The notes below the pieces were generated by a model that did not search any database, was not told the origin of the DNA, and worked only from the letters and a program-made list of their open reading frames with translations. The position numbers and the translations under genes are program-made. This document shows positions 1 through 5,948 of a DNA stretch of 19,746 nt, piece after piece; within the stretch, counting starts at the first letter, position 1; each line of letters opens with the position of its first letter. The stretch comes from Candidatus Mcinerneyibacteriota bacterium. Its GTDB lineage: Bacteria; AUK180; JAQVHJ01. The stretch is from assembly GCA_030630935.1 (NCBI GenBank), contig DAOVMD010000008.1, forward strand, positions 1 to 19,746. Reading direction: 5' to 3'.

Positions 1-677
1 AGGGGGTAGTATTTACCATCGTACAATGGGCAAAAGATAAAAAATTTAAATTAAAAGGCGCAAAATATTTTGTTCAGGGTTTTGGAAATGTCGGGTCATG
101 GACTTCCAGATTATTAAAACCTTATGGCAGTAAATTAATGGCAGCCGAAGACGCAACCGGAGCAATTTATAATCCCAAGGGAATGGACCCGGATAAGTTA
201 ACAAAATATGTTAAAGAAAAAGGTGGTGTAGCTGGTTTCCCGGGATCTAAAAAGATTGATCACAAAACTTTTCTGTCAACTAAAGCTGATATCTTCATTC
301 CTGCAGCTCTTGAAAACCAAATCACTAAAGAAACTGCACCACTTTTAAATGTAAGATTGGTTGCAGAAGGAGCAAACGGTCCTACCAATCCCGATGGTGA
401 TGAGATCCTGATGAAGAAAAAAATTGATGTTCTCCCCGATATACTCTGTAACTCCGGTGGTGTAATTGTAAGTTACTTTGAATGGCTTCAGAATAAAAGA
501 AGTGAGTTTTGGGAATTAGAAGAAGTTGATGAAAAATTACTTAGAATTCTCTTAAACGCTTATGATCGGGTTAAGAAAAGAGCAAAAGAATTTAAAACCG
601 ATTGGAGAACTGCAGCATATATCGTTGCCCTTACTAGATTAGAAAGAGTTTACAAAGAAAGAGGAATCTTCCCTTAA
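1..677 (+). CDS. gdhA: Glutamate dehydrogenase, C-terminal part (5' end outside window)
   Basis: NAD(P)-dependent glutamate dehydrogenase, which interconverts glutamate with 2-oxoglutarate and ammonia in the cytoplasm. The reading frame is open from base 3, so this is the 3' part (224 codons) of a gene usually about 415-450 codons long. The first visible residues, GVVFTI, are typical of the family just before the Rossmann domain. The dinucleotide motif GFGNVG is at visible residues 26-31. Further on come EGANGPTNPDGDEIL, the LCNSGGVIVSYFEWLQN block that closes the Rossmann domain, and the helical C-terminus RTAAYIVALTRLERVYKERG, all standard for the hexameric class. An internal ATG at 138 is not the start, because homology continues upstream of it. 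NAD versus NADP preference cannot be read safely. No truncation is seen at the 3' end. Confidence 0.95.
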   Translation, partial: GVVFTIVQWAKDKKFKLKGAKYFVQGFGNVGSWTSRLLKPYGSKLMAAEDATGAIYNPKGMDPDKLTKYVKEKGGVAGFPGSKKIDHKTFLSTKADIFIPAALENQITKETAPLLNVRLVAEGANGPTNPDGDEILMKKKIDVLPDILCNSGGVIVSYFEWLQNKRSEFWELEEVDEKLLRILLNAYDRVKKRAKEFKTDWRTAAYIVALTRLERVYKERGIFP

Positions 678-794
678 TAGAACTACATTTATGATTTATA
701 ATTGGGATTTCAAAGACCCATTGTTAAAGGGAGCTTGCTCCCTTGTTAATTGATAAACCGATTTCTCGAACGTTTTTGAATCTGCAAATGTTAT

Positions 795-846
795 TTGTCA
801 TTGCGAGATTTTTCAGAAGTTTACGAAGGAAAAACCGTGGCAATCT
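795..846 (+). repeat. Dispersed repeat family A (TTGTCATTGCGAG...GGCAATCT), copy 1
   Basis: Begins TTGTCATTGCGAG and ends GTGGCAATCT. Conserved ends flank a variable middle. Related copies in the window are at 9435-9470 and 14466-14508 on the plus strand and at 9821-9863 on the minus strand. From memory, repeats opening with GTCATTGCGAGG are common intergenic elements in many bacterial phyla. All four copies here are intergenic. Confidence 0.75.
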
Positions 847-854
847 GTTCAATC

Positions 855-912
855 CAAAGACCAAAGCATTGTTTCCCAAACAATGTAGGGGTTTCCGGAC
901 GGAAACCCGAAT
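855..912 (+). repeat. Dispersed repeat family B (AGACC..GCATTGT.TCCCAAACAA.GTAGGGG + palindrome), copy 1
   Basis: Starts with AAGACCAAAGCATTGT and then TCCCAAACAATGTAGGGG, leading into the perfect inverted repeat GGGTTTCCG-GA-CGGAAACCC (889-908). Copies at 9197-9250 and 14521-14572 share the left part but carry a different, GC-rich palindrome (GGGCGACCGG / CCGGGCGCCC). The sequences of the arms differ while the pairing is kept, which suggests selection or mechanism acting on hairpin structure. In all three places it lies close after a family A copy or its remains. Confidence 0.75.
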
Positions 913-1270
913 CGAATAGACATAATTCTTCGATATAATCAGGGAAAAAACTTTATAATCACCGAGGAAGCAGAGAAAGGAAGGCAAATCATTCCGGTGT
1001 CGTGACACCCAACGTGGTTTATGGTTCATTTCTGCGCCACGAATCCCCACGTAGTTCGTTGGTTTATTGTTATTCTTATCCCGCGATGTGCTTCAAGTTT
1101 GGAATCACCTCCCGTTGATCAACGACTTGTTTAAATGAGATTGCAGCAATCGCTGCGCTCTTCAATCTTCAATCCGACACATCAATACAATACCAAGGTA
1201 GATTGTTCTCCATGAAGACACATGGCTCTTTATTACAGATAAATATTAAAGTACAATCTTATTGAAGTTA

Positions 1271-1483
1271 TTAGTAAAGGATCTCATCAGCATTATGATC
1301 TCCGTGCTCCTTTTCTAAACAATCCTCACATAAAAGCACTTCCCTGTCCTCCTCTTGTGAGCATTCGATACAAATCCAAGTTGCAATTGTTTTCTTTCCT
1401 TTAATATTGCATTCCTCACAGTAATCATACTTTGGCTTGTTCCTGGAAATTACCCGGGATATGTTAAAATTCCCGGAAAGCAT
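1271..1483 (-). CDS. Small zinc-binding protein, B-box / pRiA4b-ORF3 C-terminal-like module
   Basis: A 70-residue protein with paired metal ligands: C22xxC25, C38xxC41, C52xxC55 and H60/H63 in HGDH. Spacing and context (TWICIEC, LLCEDC, then a histidine pair) recall the zinc-binding tail that I remember from pRiA4b ORF-3-like proteins, and also B-box fingers. It could bind two zinc ions and mediate protein contacts; no enzymatic residues are evident. The ATG at 1483 is supported by AAAGG six bases upstream and by an in-frame stop just before. The protein stops soon after the last ligands, where the longer relatives continue, so it may be a stand-alone module or a gene remnant. It is separated from the ferredoxin gene by about 200 bp and may have its own transcript. 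Function unknown. Confidence 0.6.
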   Translation of the reverse strand: MLSGNFNISRVISRNKPKYDYCEECNIKGKKTIATWICIECSQEEDREVLLCEDCLEKEHGDHNADEILY

Positions 1484-1518
1484 GCTTAGCCTTTAATATA
1501 AAGTACTCTGTGTCCTTG

Positions 1519-1540
1519 GAGCTATATAACTGCGCATATA
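1519..1540 (+). repeat. Solo copy of the CTATATAACTGnGnATAT motif
   Basis: Contains CTATATAACTGCGCATAT, which matches the ends of the putative inverted-repeat element at 9956-10262 (14 or more shared bases). No inverted partner is visible nearby, so this is a solo end or the remnant of another copy. Confidence 0.5.
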
Positions 1541-1680
1541 TATCTTGTCATCAATAAAGTATTTTTTCAGTTACAAATTCTGCTGCGAACAAAGTGAGTC
1601 GTATATACTGTATTAGGCAATGTATTGCCATATCATTTTCTCTGTACAATATTATCCCCGCTTATTCAAAAAGATTGCGA

Positions 1681-2040
1681 TTATTTCTTCTTAAGTATTT
1701 GTAGTTTTTCCAATGTCTTTTCAATAATGATTTTTTCTTTATTGAAATACTTTATCATCCTGTTAAGACATTTTTGCTTTTCTTTCGCATCACCAAGATA
1801 CTTAGCACAAGCGGACATAAACTCTTTTGTTTTTGTTATGTTTGCATTTACCTCATCTGGTATTTTCTCGCTGTCATGCATTACTGCATCGTTGGGACAT
1901 ATATCGTGGCAGATTCCACAACGAATACAGTTCGACATATCTATTACTGCCACACCATTCTCTAAAGAAATTGCTCCTACGGGGCAAGACTCAACACATA
2001 CACCACAACCAACACAGCTTTCTCCTTTTATCCATGGCAT
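1681..2040 (-). CDS. 2[4Fe-4S] ferredoxin with helical C-terminal extension
   Basis: Small soluble electron carrier of 119 residues. Two cluster motifs are complete: C9xxC12xxC15xxxC19-P and C38xxC41xxC44xxxC48-P, as in bacterial 8Fe ferredoxins. Residues from about 62 to 119 are an added lysine- and glutamate-rich helical tail, probably coiled coil, with two more cysteines (in SACAKYL and QKCLNR). Typical clostridial ferredoxins are about 55-60 residues, so the tail is an addition that may dock a partner enzyme. The start is secure: AAAGGAGG lies nine bases upstream. It is transcribed from a promoter at 2175-2203 behind a roughly 125-nt leader that contains a short open frame ending four bases before this ATG. 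No redox partner gene is adjacent, so its acceptor is unknown. Confidence 0.93.
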   Translation of the reverse strand: MPWIKGESCVGCGVCVESCPVGAISLENGVAVIDMSNCIRCGICHDICPNDAVMHDSEKIPDEVNANITKTKEFMSACAKYLGDAKEKQKCLNRMIKYFNKEKIIIEKTLEKLQILKKK

Positions 2041-2044
2041 CTTA

Positions 2045-2104
2045 TCAAACCTCCTTTAACTTTTTTGGTTTTTCTATTTCATCAGGTAATATATCATATA
2101 ACAT
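2045..2104 (-). CDS. Possible 19-codon leader ORF upstream of the ferredoxin gene
   Basis: MLYDILPDEIEKPKKLKEV, ending in TGA four bases before the ferredoxin ATG. Its last codons form the ferredoxin SD (AAGGAGG read as Lys-Glu-Val). The frame is also open for 23 further codons upstream, back to near the promoter, but without an ATG, GTG or TTG. It may therefore be a leader peptide that couples translation, the tail of a decayed gene, or chance. No SD precedes the ATG. Confidence 0.3.
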   Translation of the reverse strand: MLYDILPDEIEKPKKLKEV

Positions 2105-2174
2105 CTTGCGGATAAAAAAGTTCCCGAAGTCAATTTGGGGTGAATCTTTGATTTTCCACTTTTTCCTTTGTTTA

Positions 2175-2203
2175 ATTATAACACATTTAATCTTAAAAAT
2201 CAA
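2175..2203 (-). promoter_or_regulatory. Sigma70-type promoter for the ferredoxin gene
   Basis: On the minus strand TTGATT (2203-2198), a 17-bp spacer and TATAAT (2180-2175), with the extended TG (TGTTATAAT). The block around the -10, TTAAATGTGTTATAATTAA, is almost identical to that of the promoter at 3774-3802. Confidence 0.8.
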
Positions 2204-2204
2204 A

Positions 2205-2622
2205 TCTCTGTCAATAAAAATGGAGTATAAAAATCTTTTTTTTATTTCGTCCGAATTTCTGTGGATATTGCTGTTACTCTAAAAATTACAAAAAGTGAGA
2301 GAATTATATTAAGTATATTATTTTTCAAGGTATCCAATTAAAGCGATTTTGCATGATTTCCTTTTCACCTTTTTATTCATCAGGCACTTCCTCGAAAGTG
2401 TGGGGTTTATCCCGGATACAAGCCTTTTAGTGTAGAACTATTGTTTTTTCACTATTTAATAATATAAGGAATTACTCCCGTTGTCGGTTTCTGTATGAAA
2501 TTTTTTAAAATAAGATATTCTGTTATTTCTGTATAAAGGAAATGATACCACCATATAAAATATTCCTCAAATGTGATTTCTTTTGAATAAGAAGAATTTT
2601 GATAATTATTTTCAAAGAAGGT
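2205..2622. other. Gene-free spacer, no recognisable element
   Basis: Lies between the ferredoxin promoter and the 3' end of the next minus-strand gene. It is A+T-rich with several T-runs. I see no gene, strong hairpin or member of the repeat families found elsewhere. A terminator for the gene ending at 2623 is not obvious. Confidence 0.6.
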
Positions 2623-3645
2623 TCAATTTTTTTCTAATAAGTTAATTATATCATTTGTTATAATATTTGCTATATTATAAAGTACCTCGTTATCCTTCCA
2701 ATCAAAAACCGGAACAGATAATTTATTCCCTTTCATCATATTTATTTTATTGAATCCCTTTTTATAAATATCATTTATCACATAATCGGGATTATCTGAA
2801 AGTTTTATCAGTTCTATTAGCAATTCTTTCTTAATTTTCTTTTTATCTTTTGATTCTTTTATACCAAACCATTTTTTGAATTGTTCTTTTGTAAGTGTAT
2901 TAAAATTAGTTCTTTGCCTCTCATTACCATAAAGACTAAATAGAATTCCTCTGTTTCGATTAAAAAGGAGAACAAATAGTTTATCTAATATGGTTCCATA
3001 ATATTGCGATGAATTCCCATAGATGCCAAATGCTTCTTTCTTATCACCTTTTTTCATTTCTTGAAGTGAATAATAGTAATTCATATTATTTCTCGGTGTT
3101 CGTTTGCTTTTTAAAAATTTTTCCTCAATAATGTTGATTTGCCAATTATCAAGTAATACATTGCTTAAGATAAGTAATGATACTCTTGAAAACTCTATGT
3201 TTTTGGAACACGATATTTTAGCATATTTCTTTTTTATTTCAGGTAATTTCTTGATTATAATCTTACTAATAATTTCTGCAAGCAATTCTGTTTCTTCTCT
3301 TATTTTTTCACCGTCTCTTAGTGATATTACCATCACAGTAGGAAGATAACCAAATTCTTCATCCTTCTTAATCAATTCATCTTCAAGAAGTAGATTAAGT
3401 TTTGTTTGAAATTCATTATCAGACCAACTATAATGTTTTTTGATCTCTTTTAAAGAAATGCGATTATGCAATAAAATGAGTATATCATCCAAATTATTTC
3501 TATAAATATTAATAGTGGGATAATTTTTTCCTGAAGAAATCATGTTTGCCGAATATTTTGATTCCAAAATCCTTGCAAGGTCTTGGCTATATCCGGAAAG
3601 TGACACTAATAACAAGAATAATATGATTGTTAATCGCTTTAACAT
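2623..3645 (-). CDS. Secreted protein of unknown function with a winged-helix-like segment
   Basis: 340 residues. Residues 1-20 form a signal peptide (KRL, then a leucine/isoleucine-rich core, then SGYSQ); there is no lipobox cysteine, so it is probably exported rather than a lipoprotein. Residues about 50-108 have the pattern of a winged-helix fold: a helix with DDILILLHNRIS, then LKEIKKHYSWSDNEFQTKLNLLLEDELI as the helix pair, then a strand GYLPTVMVISL. The remainder is lysine-rich and mixed helical, with no motif I can name. The ATG is supported by GGAGG seven bases upstream. Transcription probably starts near 3767 from the promoter at 3774-3802, leaving a leader that may encode a 23-residue peptide. 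A winged helix behind a signal peptide is odd, because such folds usually bind DNA. It may instead be a protein-interaction domain. No function is proposed. Confidence 0.8.
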   Translation of the reverse strand: MLKRLTIILFLLLVSLSGYSQDLARILESKYSANMISSGKNYPTINIYRNNLDDILILLHNRISLKEIKKHYSWSDNEFQTKLNLLLEDELIKKDEEFGYLPTVMVISLRDGEKIREETELLAEIISKIIIKKLPEIKKKYAKISCSKNIEFSRVSLLILSNVLLDNWQINIIEEKFLKSKRTPRNNMNYYYSLQEMKKGDKKEAFGIYGNSSQYYGTILDKLFVLLFNRNRGILFSLYGNERQRTNFNTLTKEQFKKWFGIKESKDKKKIKKELLIELIKLSDNPDYVINDIYKKGFNKINMMKGNKLSVPVFDWKDNEVLYNIANIITNDIINLLEKN

Positions 3646-3694
3646 ATTTTAACCTCCATAAGTATCTTAAAATTTTCAAATATCATTTCCTTCT

Positions 3695-3766
3695 TTAATC
3701 CCTATCTAATGGATTCACTATCTTCTCAATTTGCCTTTTTATTATTCTGATTTTATACTTTTTCAT
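3695..3766 (-). CDS. Possible leaderless 23-codon ORF ahead of the secreted-protein gene
   Basis: Begins MKKYKIRIIKRQIEK and ends PLDRD, strongly basic. Its ATG lies seven bases after the -10 hexamer of the promoter at 3774-3802, so the transcript would begin at or next to the start codon. It ends 49 bp before the ATG of the 340-residue protein. It could be a leader peptide or chance. The longer frame reaching back to 3877 runs through the promoter and is not credible. Confidence 0.3.
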   Translation of the reverse strand: MKKYKIRIIKRQIEKIVNPLDRD

Positions 3767-3773
3767 CTGCTTA

Positions 3774-3802
3774 ATTATAACACATTTAATTCCATAGGTC
3801 AA
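3774..3802 (-). promoter_or_regulatory. Sigma70-type promoter for the secreted-protein gene
   Basis: TTGACC (3802-3797), 17 bp, TATAAT (3779-3774) on the minus strand with extended TG. The stretch TTAAATGTGTTATAATTAA is shared with the ferredoxin promoter 1.6 kb away. Confidence 0.8.
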
Positions 3803-3849
3803 ATTTTTAGGGTGCGGATTATTATTGATTTTTATTATAAACAGAATTG

Positions 3850-4140
3850 TTGAACTCTTAAACCATTGAACTATCAAAACTTGTTTAACACTTAAACGTT
3901 TTTATTAACACTTAAACCATTCAACTATCTCAACCTCCGCACACTTAAACGTTTTTATTAACTCTTGAACTATTGAACTATATCAACTCCCGCACTCTTA
4001 AACTTTTTTATTAACACTTAAACCATTGAACTATCTCAACCTCCGCACTCTTAAACGTTTTTATTAACTCTTGAACTATTGAACTATATCAACTCCCGCA
4101 CTCTTAAACATTTTATTAACACTTGAACTATTAAACTTTT
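3850..4140 (+). repeat. 53-bp tandem repeat array, about five units, alternating A/B types
   Basis: Units at 3907-3959, 3960-4012, 4013-4065 and 4066-4117 (52 bp), with a degenerate unit before and a partial unit after. Type A begins AACACTTAAACCATT and contains ATCTCAACCTCCGCAC. Type B begins AACTCTTGAACTATTG and contains TATCAACTCCCGCAC. They alternate A-B-A-B, so the true period is about 106 bp. Each unit ends AAACGTTTTTATT or similar. Inside a unit GAACTATT-like octamers recur. Related single units occur at 5093-5150, 7213-7262 and 7343-7430. There are no unique spacers between units, so this is not a CRISPR array. It sits just upstream of the cutA promoter. Confidence 0.9.
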
Positions 4141-4158
4141 TACTTTTTTTATTGTTCC

Positions 4159-4187
4159 TTGACAAAGTATTTTCCAAGTGTTATAAT
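4159..4187 (+). promoter_or_regulatory. Perfect consensus promoter for cutA
   Basis: TTGACA (4159-4164), 17 bp, TATAAT (4182-4187) with extended TG (TGTTATAAT). This is a full match to the sigma70 consensus. The tandem repeat array ends about 20 bp upstream of the -35. Confidence 0.9.
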
Positions 4188-4224
4188 ATTAATATAGAAA
4201 CAAGATAAATAAAAGGAGAAAAGA

Positions 4225-4542
4225 ATGGGTGACATTATTCAGATTTCAACTACAACCGAGAAAATCACTGAAGCAGAGAAGATTGCAAACCTTCTTATTG
4301 ACAGTAAACTTGCTGCTTGTGTTCAGGTAAATGGTCCTGCTATCACACACTATATTTGGAAGGGTAAAAAGGAGAGAAGTGAAGAGTTCATCCTTTTTAT
4401 TACAACAAAAAAGGAACTATTCCCGGAAATTGAAAAGGTTATTAAAGAAATACACGCATACGAAACACCAGAAATTTTAATTATCCCTATTATTGGTGGA
4501 AGCAAGGAATATTTGGATTGGATCGAAAAAGAAACTAAGTAA
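4225..4542 (+). CDS. cutA: Divalent cation tolerance protein CutA
   Basis: CutA1 family, a small trimeric cytoplasmic protein linked to tolerance of copper and other divalent metals; its exact biochemical role is unsettled. At 105 residues it is full length. Family landmarks are in order: ISTTTEKITEAEKIANLLIDSKLAACVQV near the N-terminus, the YIWKGK strand, EEFILFITTKKELFPEIEKVIKEIHAYETPEI, and the C-terminal IPIIGGSKEYLDWI. The ATG at 4225 has GGAG six bases upstream and a near-perfect promoter about 37 bp upstream. It is a single-gene unit closed by a hairpin and T-tract at 4546-4588. No metal transporter or regulator lies next to it. Confidence 0.96.
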   Translation: MGDIIQISTTTEKITEAEKIANLLIDSKLAACVQVNGPAITHYIWKGKKERSEEFILFITTKKELFPEIEKVIKEIHAYETPEILIIPIIGGSKEYLDWIEKETK

Positions 4543-4545
4543 ATT

Positions 4546-4588
4546 CCCGTATGTCCGTAGGACATCGGGATCTGTTTTGTTTTTTTTC
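4546..4588 (+). terminator. Rho-independent terminator of cutA
   Basis: Stem CCCG-(bulge T)-ATGTCC, loop GTA, GGACAT-CGGG (4546-4569), followed by ATCTG, TTTTG and an eight-T run, just after the cutA stop. The stem core resembles the GTCC..GGAC pieces of the neighbouring repeats. Confidence 0.8.
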
Positions 4589-5168
4589 TGCACTCTTTGC
4601 GCGCGCTGCGGTTAATGATTTTTCTTTTTGTTTTTTTCTGCCGTCCCTACAGGACTGAAATTTCTTAGGGTTATCTATTCCCCGCAATAAATTGCGGGGC
4701 TACTATCGCTTTGTCTCTACGGGACAAATATTAACGATAAATTTTTTGTTTTTATATCATGCAGGTGTTTAAATTCTTCTAGTCAGGGTTAATGCCCTTA
4801 ACCCCTACTGCTTTTACTCATATCTTTTTATTTCTATATTAAAAAGTTCTCATCAGTTCTCCCGATACACTTCGCGTTGGGATCACCTCTCTATGTTCGG
4901 CGATCTGCTGATTTATTGTTTTGTTTTTAAATTATTTCATCGAGACATGCCATGCAAAAGCAACTCTGTTGCTTTTGCAGAGAGCAGATAGCTGAGAACA
5001 GAGAATAGAAAAGAATTTGCCTTCATTTGATAATTAAGGGTAATTATAATATTTCTTGTTAAGAAACAACGATCTGAGCCAAGCGAAACGATAACATTTG
5101 AACTATTGAACACTTGAACGCATGCGAAGCATGCATTGAACTCTTTAATACAGAGCGAAGCGATGTTA
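4589..5168. other. Gene-free spacer with hairpins and dispersed repeats
   Basis: No gene is supported. It contains a perfect hairpin CCCCGCAAT-AA-ATTGCGGGG (4680-4699) inside a block with GTCCCTACAGGAC and CTCTACGGGAC, GGGTTAA-TGCCC-TTAACCC (4786-4804), the 12-bp-arm hairpin at 4953-4979, GCATGC-GAA-GCATGC near 5120, and a degenerate unit of the 53-bp family (about 5093-5150). From memory, CCCCGCAATAAATTGCGGGG-type blocks recur in other bacterial genomes. Confidence 0.7.
4953..5010 (+). repeat. Hairpin repeat family C, copy 1
   Basis: TGCAAAAGCAAC-TCT-GTTGCTTTTGCA is a perfect 12-bp stem (4953-4979), followed by GAGAGCAGATAGCTGAGAAC. The second copy at 7121-7166 has a different stem sequence, GCTAAAGCAAC-TTC-GTTGCTTTAGC, and the same kind of tail (AGAGAACAGAGAGCTGAGAAC). 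Confidence 0.75.
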
Positions 5169-5948
5169 TTAAATCTCTATCTCGCCTATTAGGTATGTAA
5201 TCGCCTGACCTGAAATTTCGACTCTTTCCCCTAAGTCTTTACAGAATACCTCCCCCTGTCTTTCTGAAACTTGGAATGCATGAAGTTCCTTCTTCCCCAA
5301 TTTATTTGACCAATACGGTATTAACGTTGTATATGCTGATCCCGTAACAGGGTCTTCATTAATCCCGGCACCGGGAGCAAAGAATCTTGAGACAAAATCA
5401 GAATCATTACCAACTGCAGAAATAATTATTCCCAGGCAATCAAGTTCATTTAATATTTCAAAATCAGGTTTTATACTCCTGATTACTTCTTCAGAATTAA
5501 AAACTGCAAGATAATCTCGAGACTTTAAAGTTTCAATCGGAGTTGCCTGCAAACCGTCAATGAGCTTTTGCGGGATCTTAACCGGTTCCGATTTTGATGA
5601 AGGGAAATTCATGATAAGCATATTGTCATTTCGACTTACTGTTAACTCACCGCTATTTGTCATGAATTTCACAATGTTAATATCAGGTTTAAGATAATTA
5701 AATATAACATAAGCAGTTGCTAATGTTGCATGTCCGCATAAATCAATCTCTATCTTTGGTGAAAACCACTTCAATTCAAAGAAATCTCCATTACTAACAA
5801 AGAACGCGGTCTCTGAAAGATTATTCTCCGCAGCAATACTCAACATAGTATCTTTATCAAGCCATTCCTTCAATGGACAAACCGCGGCAGGGTTACCCTT
5901 GAAAACTCCGTCTGTAAATACATCAATTTGATATAATGGTATCTTCAT
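5169..5948 (-). CDS. phzF: PhzF family isomerase/epimerase-like protein
   Basis: Phenazine-biosynthesis PhzF-like fold (diaminopimelate-epimerase superfamily), 259 residues, full length. Visible family motifs are IDVFTDGVFKGNPAAVC at 8-24, the catalytic glutamate E46 in NNLSETAFF, CGHATLA at 71-77, GAGINEDPVTGSA at 193-205 and SERQG at 228-232. Most homologues act on small amino-acid-like metabolites of unknown identity. No other phenazine genes are near, so phenazine synthesis is not implied. The ATG at 5948 overlaps the stop of the upstream membrane-protein gene as ATGA, so the two are translationally coupled, and no separate SD is needed. The first 56 bp of the gene are duplicated at the head of the operon (6961-7016). 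Valine 10 here is alanine in that copy, and alanine is what I recall as usual in the family. Confidence 0.94.
   Translation of the reverse strand: MKIPLYQIDVFTDGVFKGNPAAVCPLKEWLDKDTMLSIAAENNLSETAFFVSNGDFFELKWFSPKIEIDLCGHATLATAYVIFNYLKPDINIVKFMTNSGELTVSRNDNMLIMNFPSSKSEPVKIPQKLIDGLQATPIETLKSRDYLAVFNSEEVIRSIKPDFEILNELDCLGIIISAVGNDSDFVSRFFAPGAGINEDPVTGSAYTTLIPYWSNKLGKKELHAFQVSERQGEVFCKDLGERVEISGQAITYLIGEIEI
5893..5948. repeat. 56-bp direct repeat, copy inside phzF
   Basis: First 56 bp of the phzF coding sequence. It matches 6961-7016 at 54 of 56 positions in the same orientation. One edge of the repeat is exactly the start codon. The pair flanks the membrane-protein gene, with a period of 1068 bp. 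Confidence 0.95.

Larger units (their letters stand above)
678..1270. other. Gene-free spacer with dispersed-repeat remnants
   Basis: I see no credible gene here. A short perfect hairpin, AAGGGAGC-TT-GCTCCCTT (727-744), lies about 50 bp after the glutamate dehydrogenase stop. It has no T-run, so it is only a possible terminator. The rest is dispersed repeats: a TTGTCATTGCGAG...GGCAATCT copy (795-846), a palindromic GTAGGGG copy (855-912), and a stretch around 1093-1133 with the palindrome CGTTGATCAACG and TGGAATCACCTCCC, similar to 4866-4890. One minus-strand frame stays open across 724-1050, but it translates these repeats and has no coding character. Confidence 0.7.

Noticed and set aside
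724-1050. 108-codon minus-strand open frame
   Set aside because: It translates dispersed repeat copies and a palindrome, has no SD and no recognisable composition.
1625-2282. Plus-strand frames opposite the ferredoxin gene
   Set aside because: Antisense shadows of a clear ferredoxin with all eight cysteines, SD and promoter.
3695-3877. Full 60-codon minus-strand frame
   Set aside because: Its first two thirds run through the promoter at 3774-3802 and upstream sequence; only the last 23 codons could be expressed.
3850-4140. CRISPR-like array
   Set aside because: Units are contiguous 53-mers without unique spacers, and no cas genes are present.
4225-5948. Phenazine or metal-resistance gene cluster
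   Set aside because: cutA and phzF are single members in separate, oppositely oriented units; no other pathway genes are nearby.
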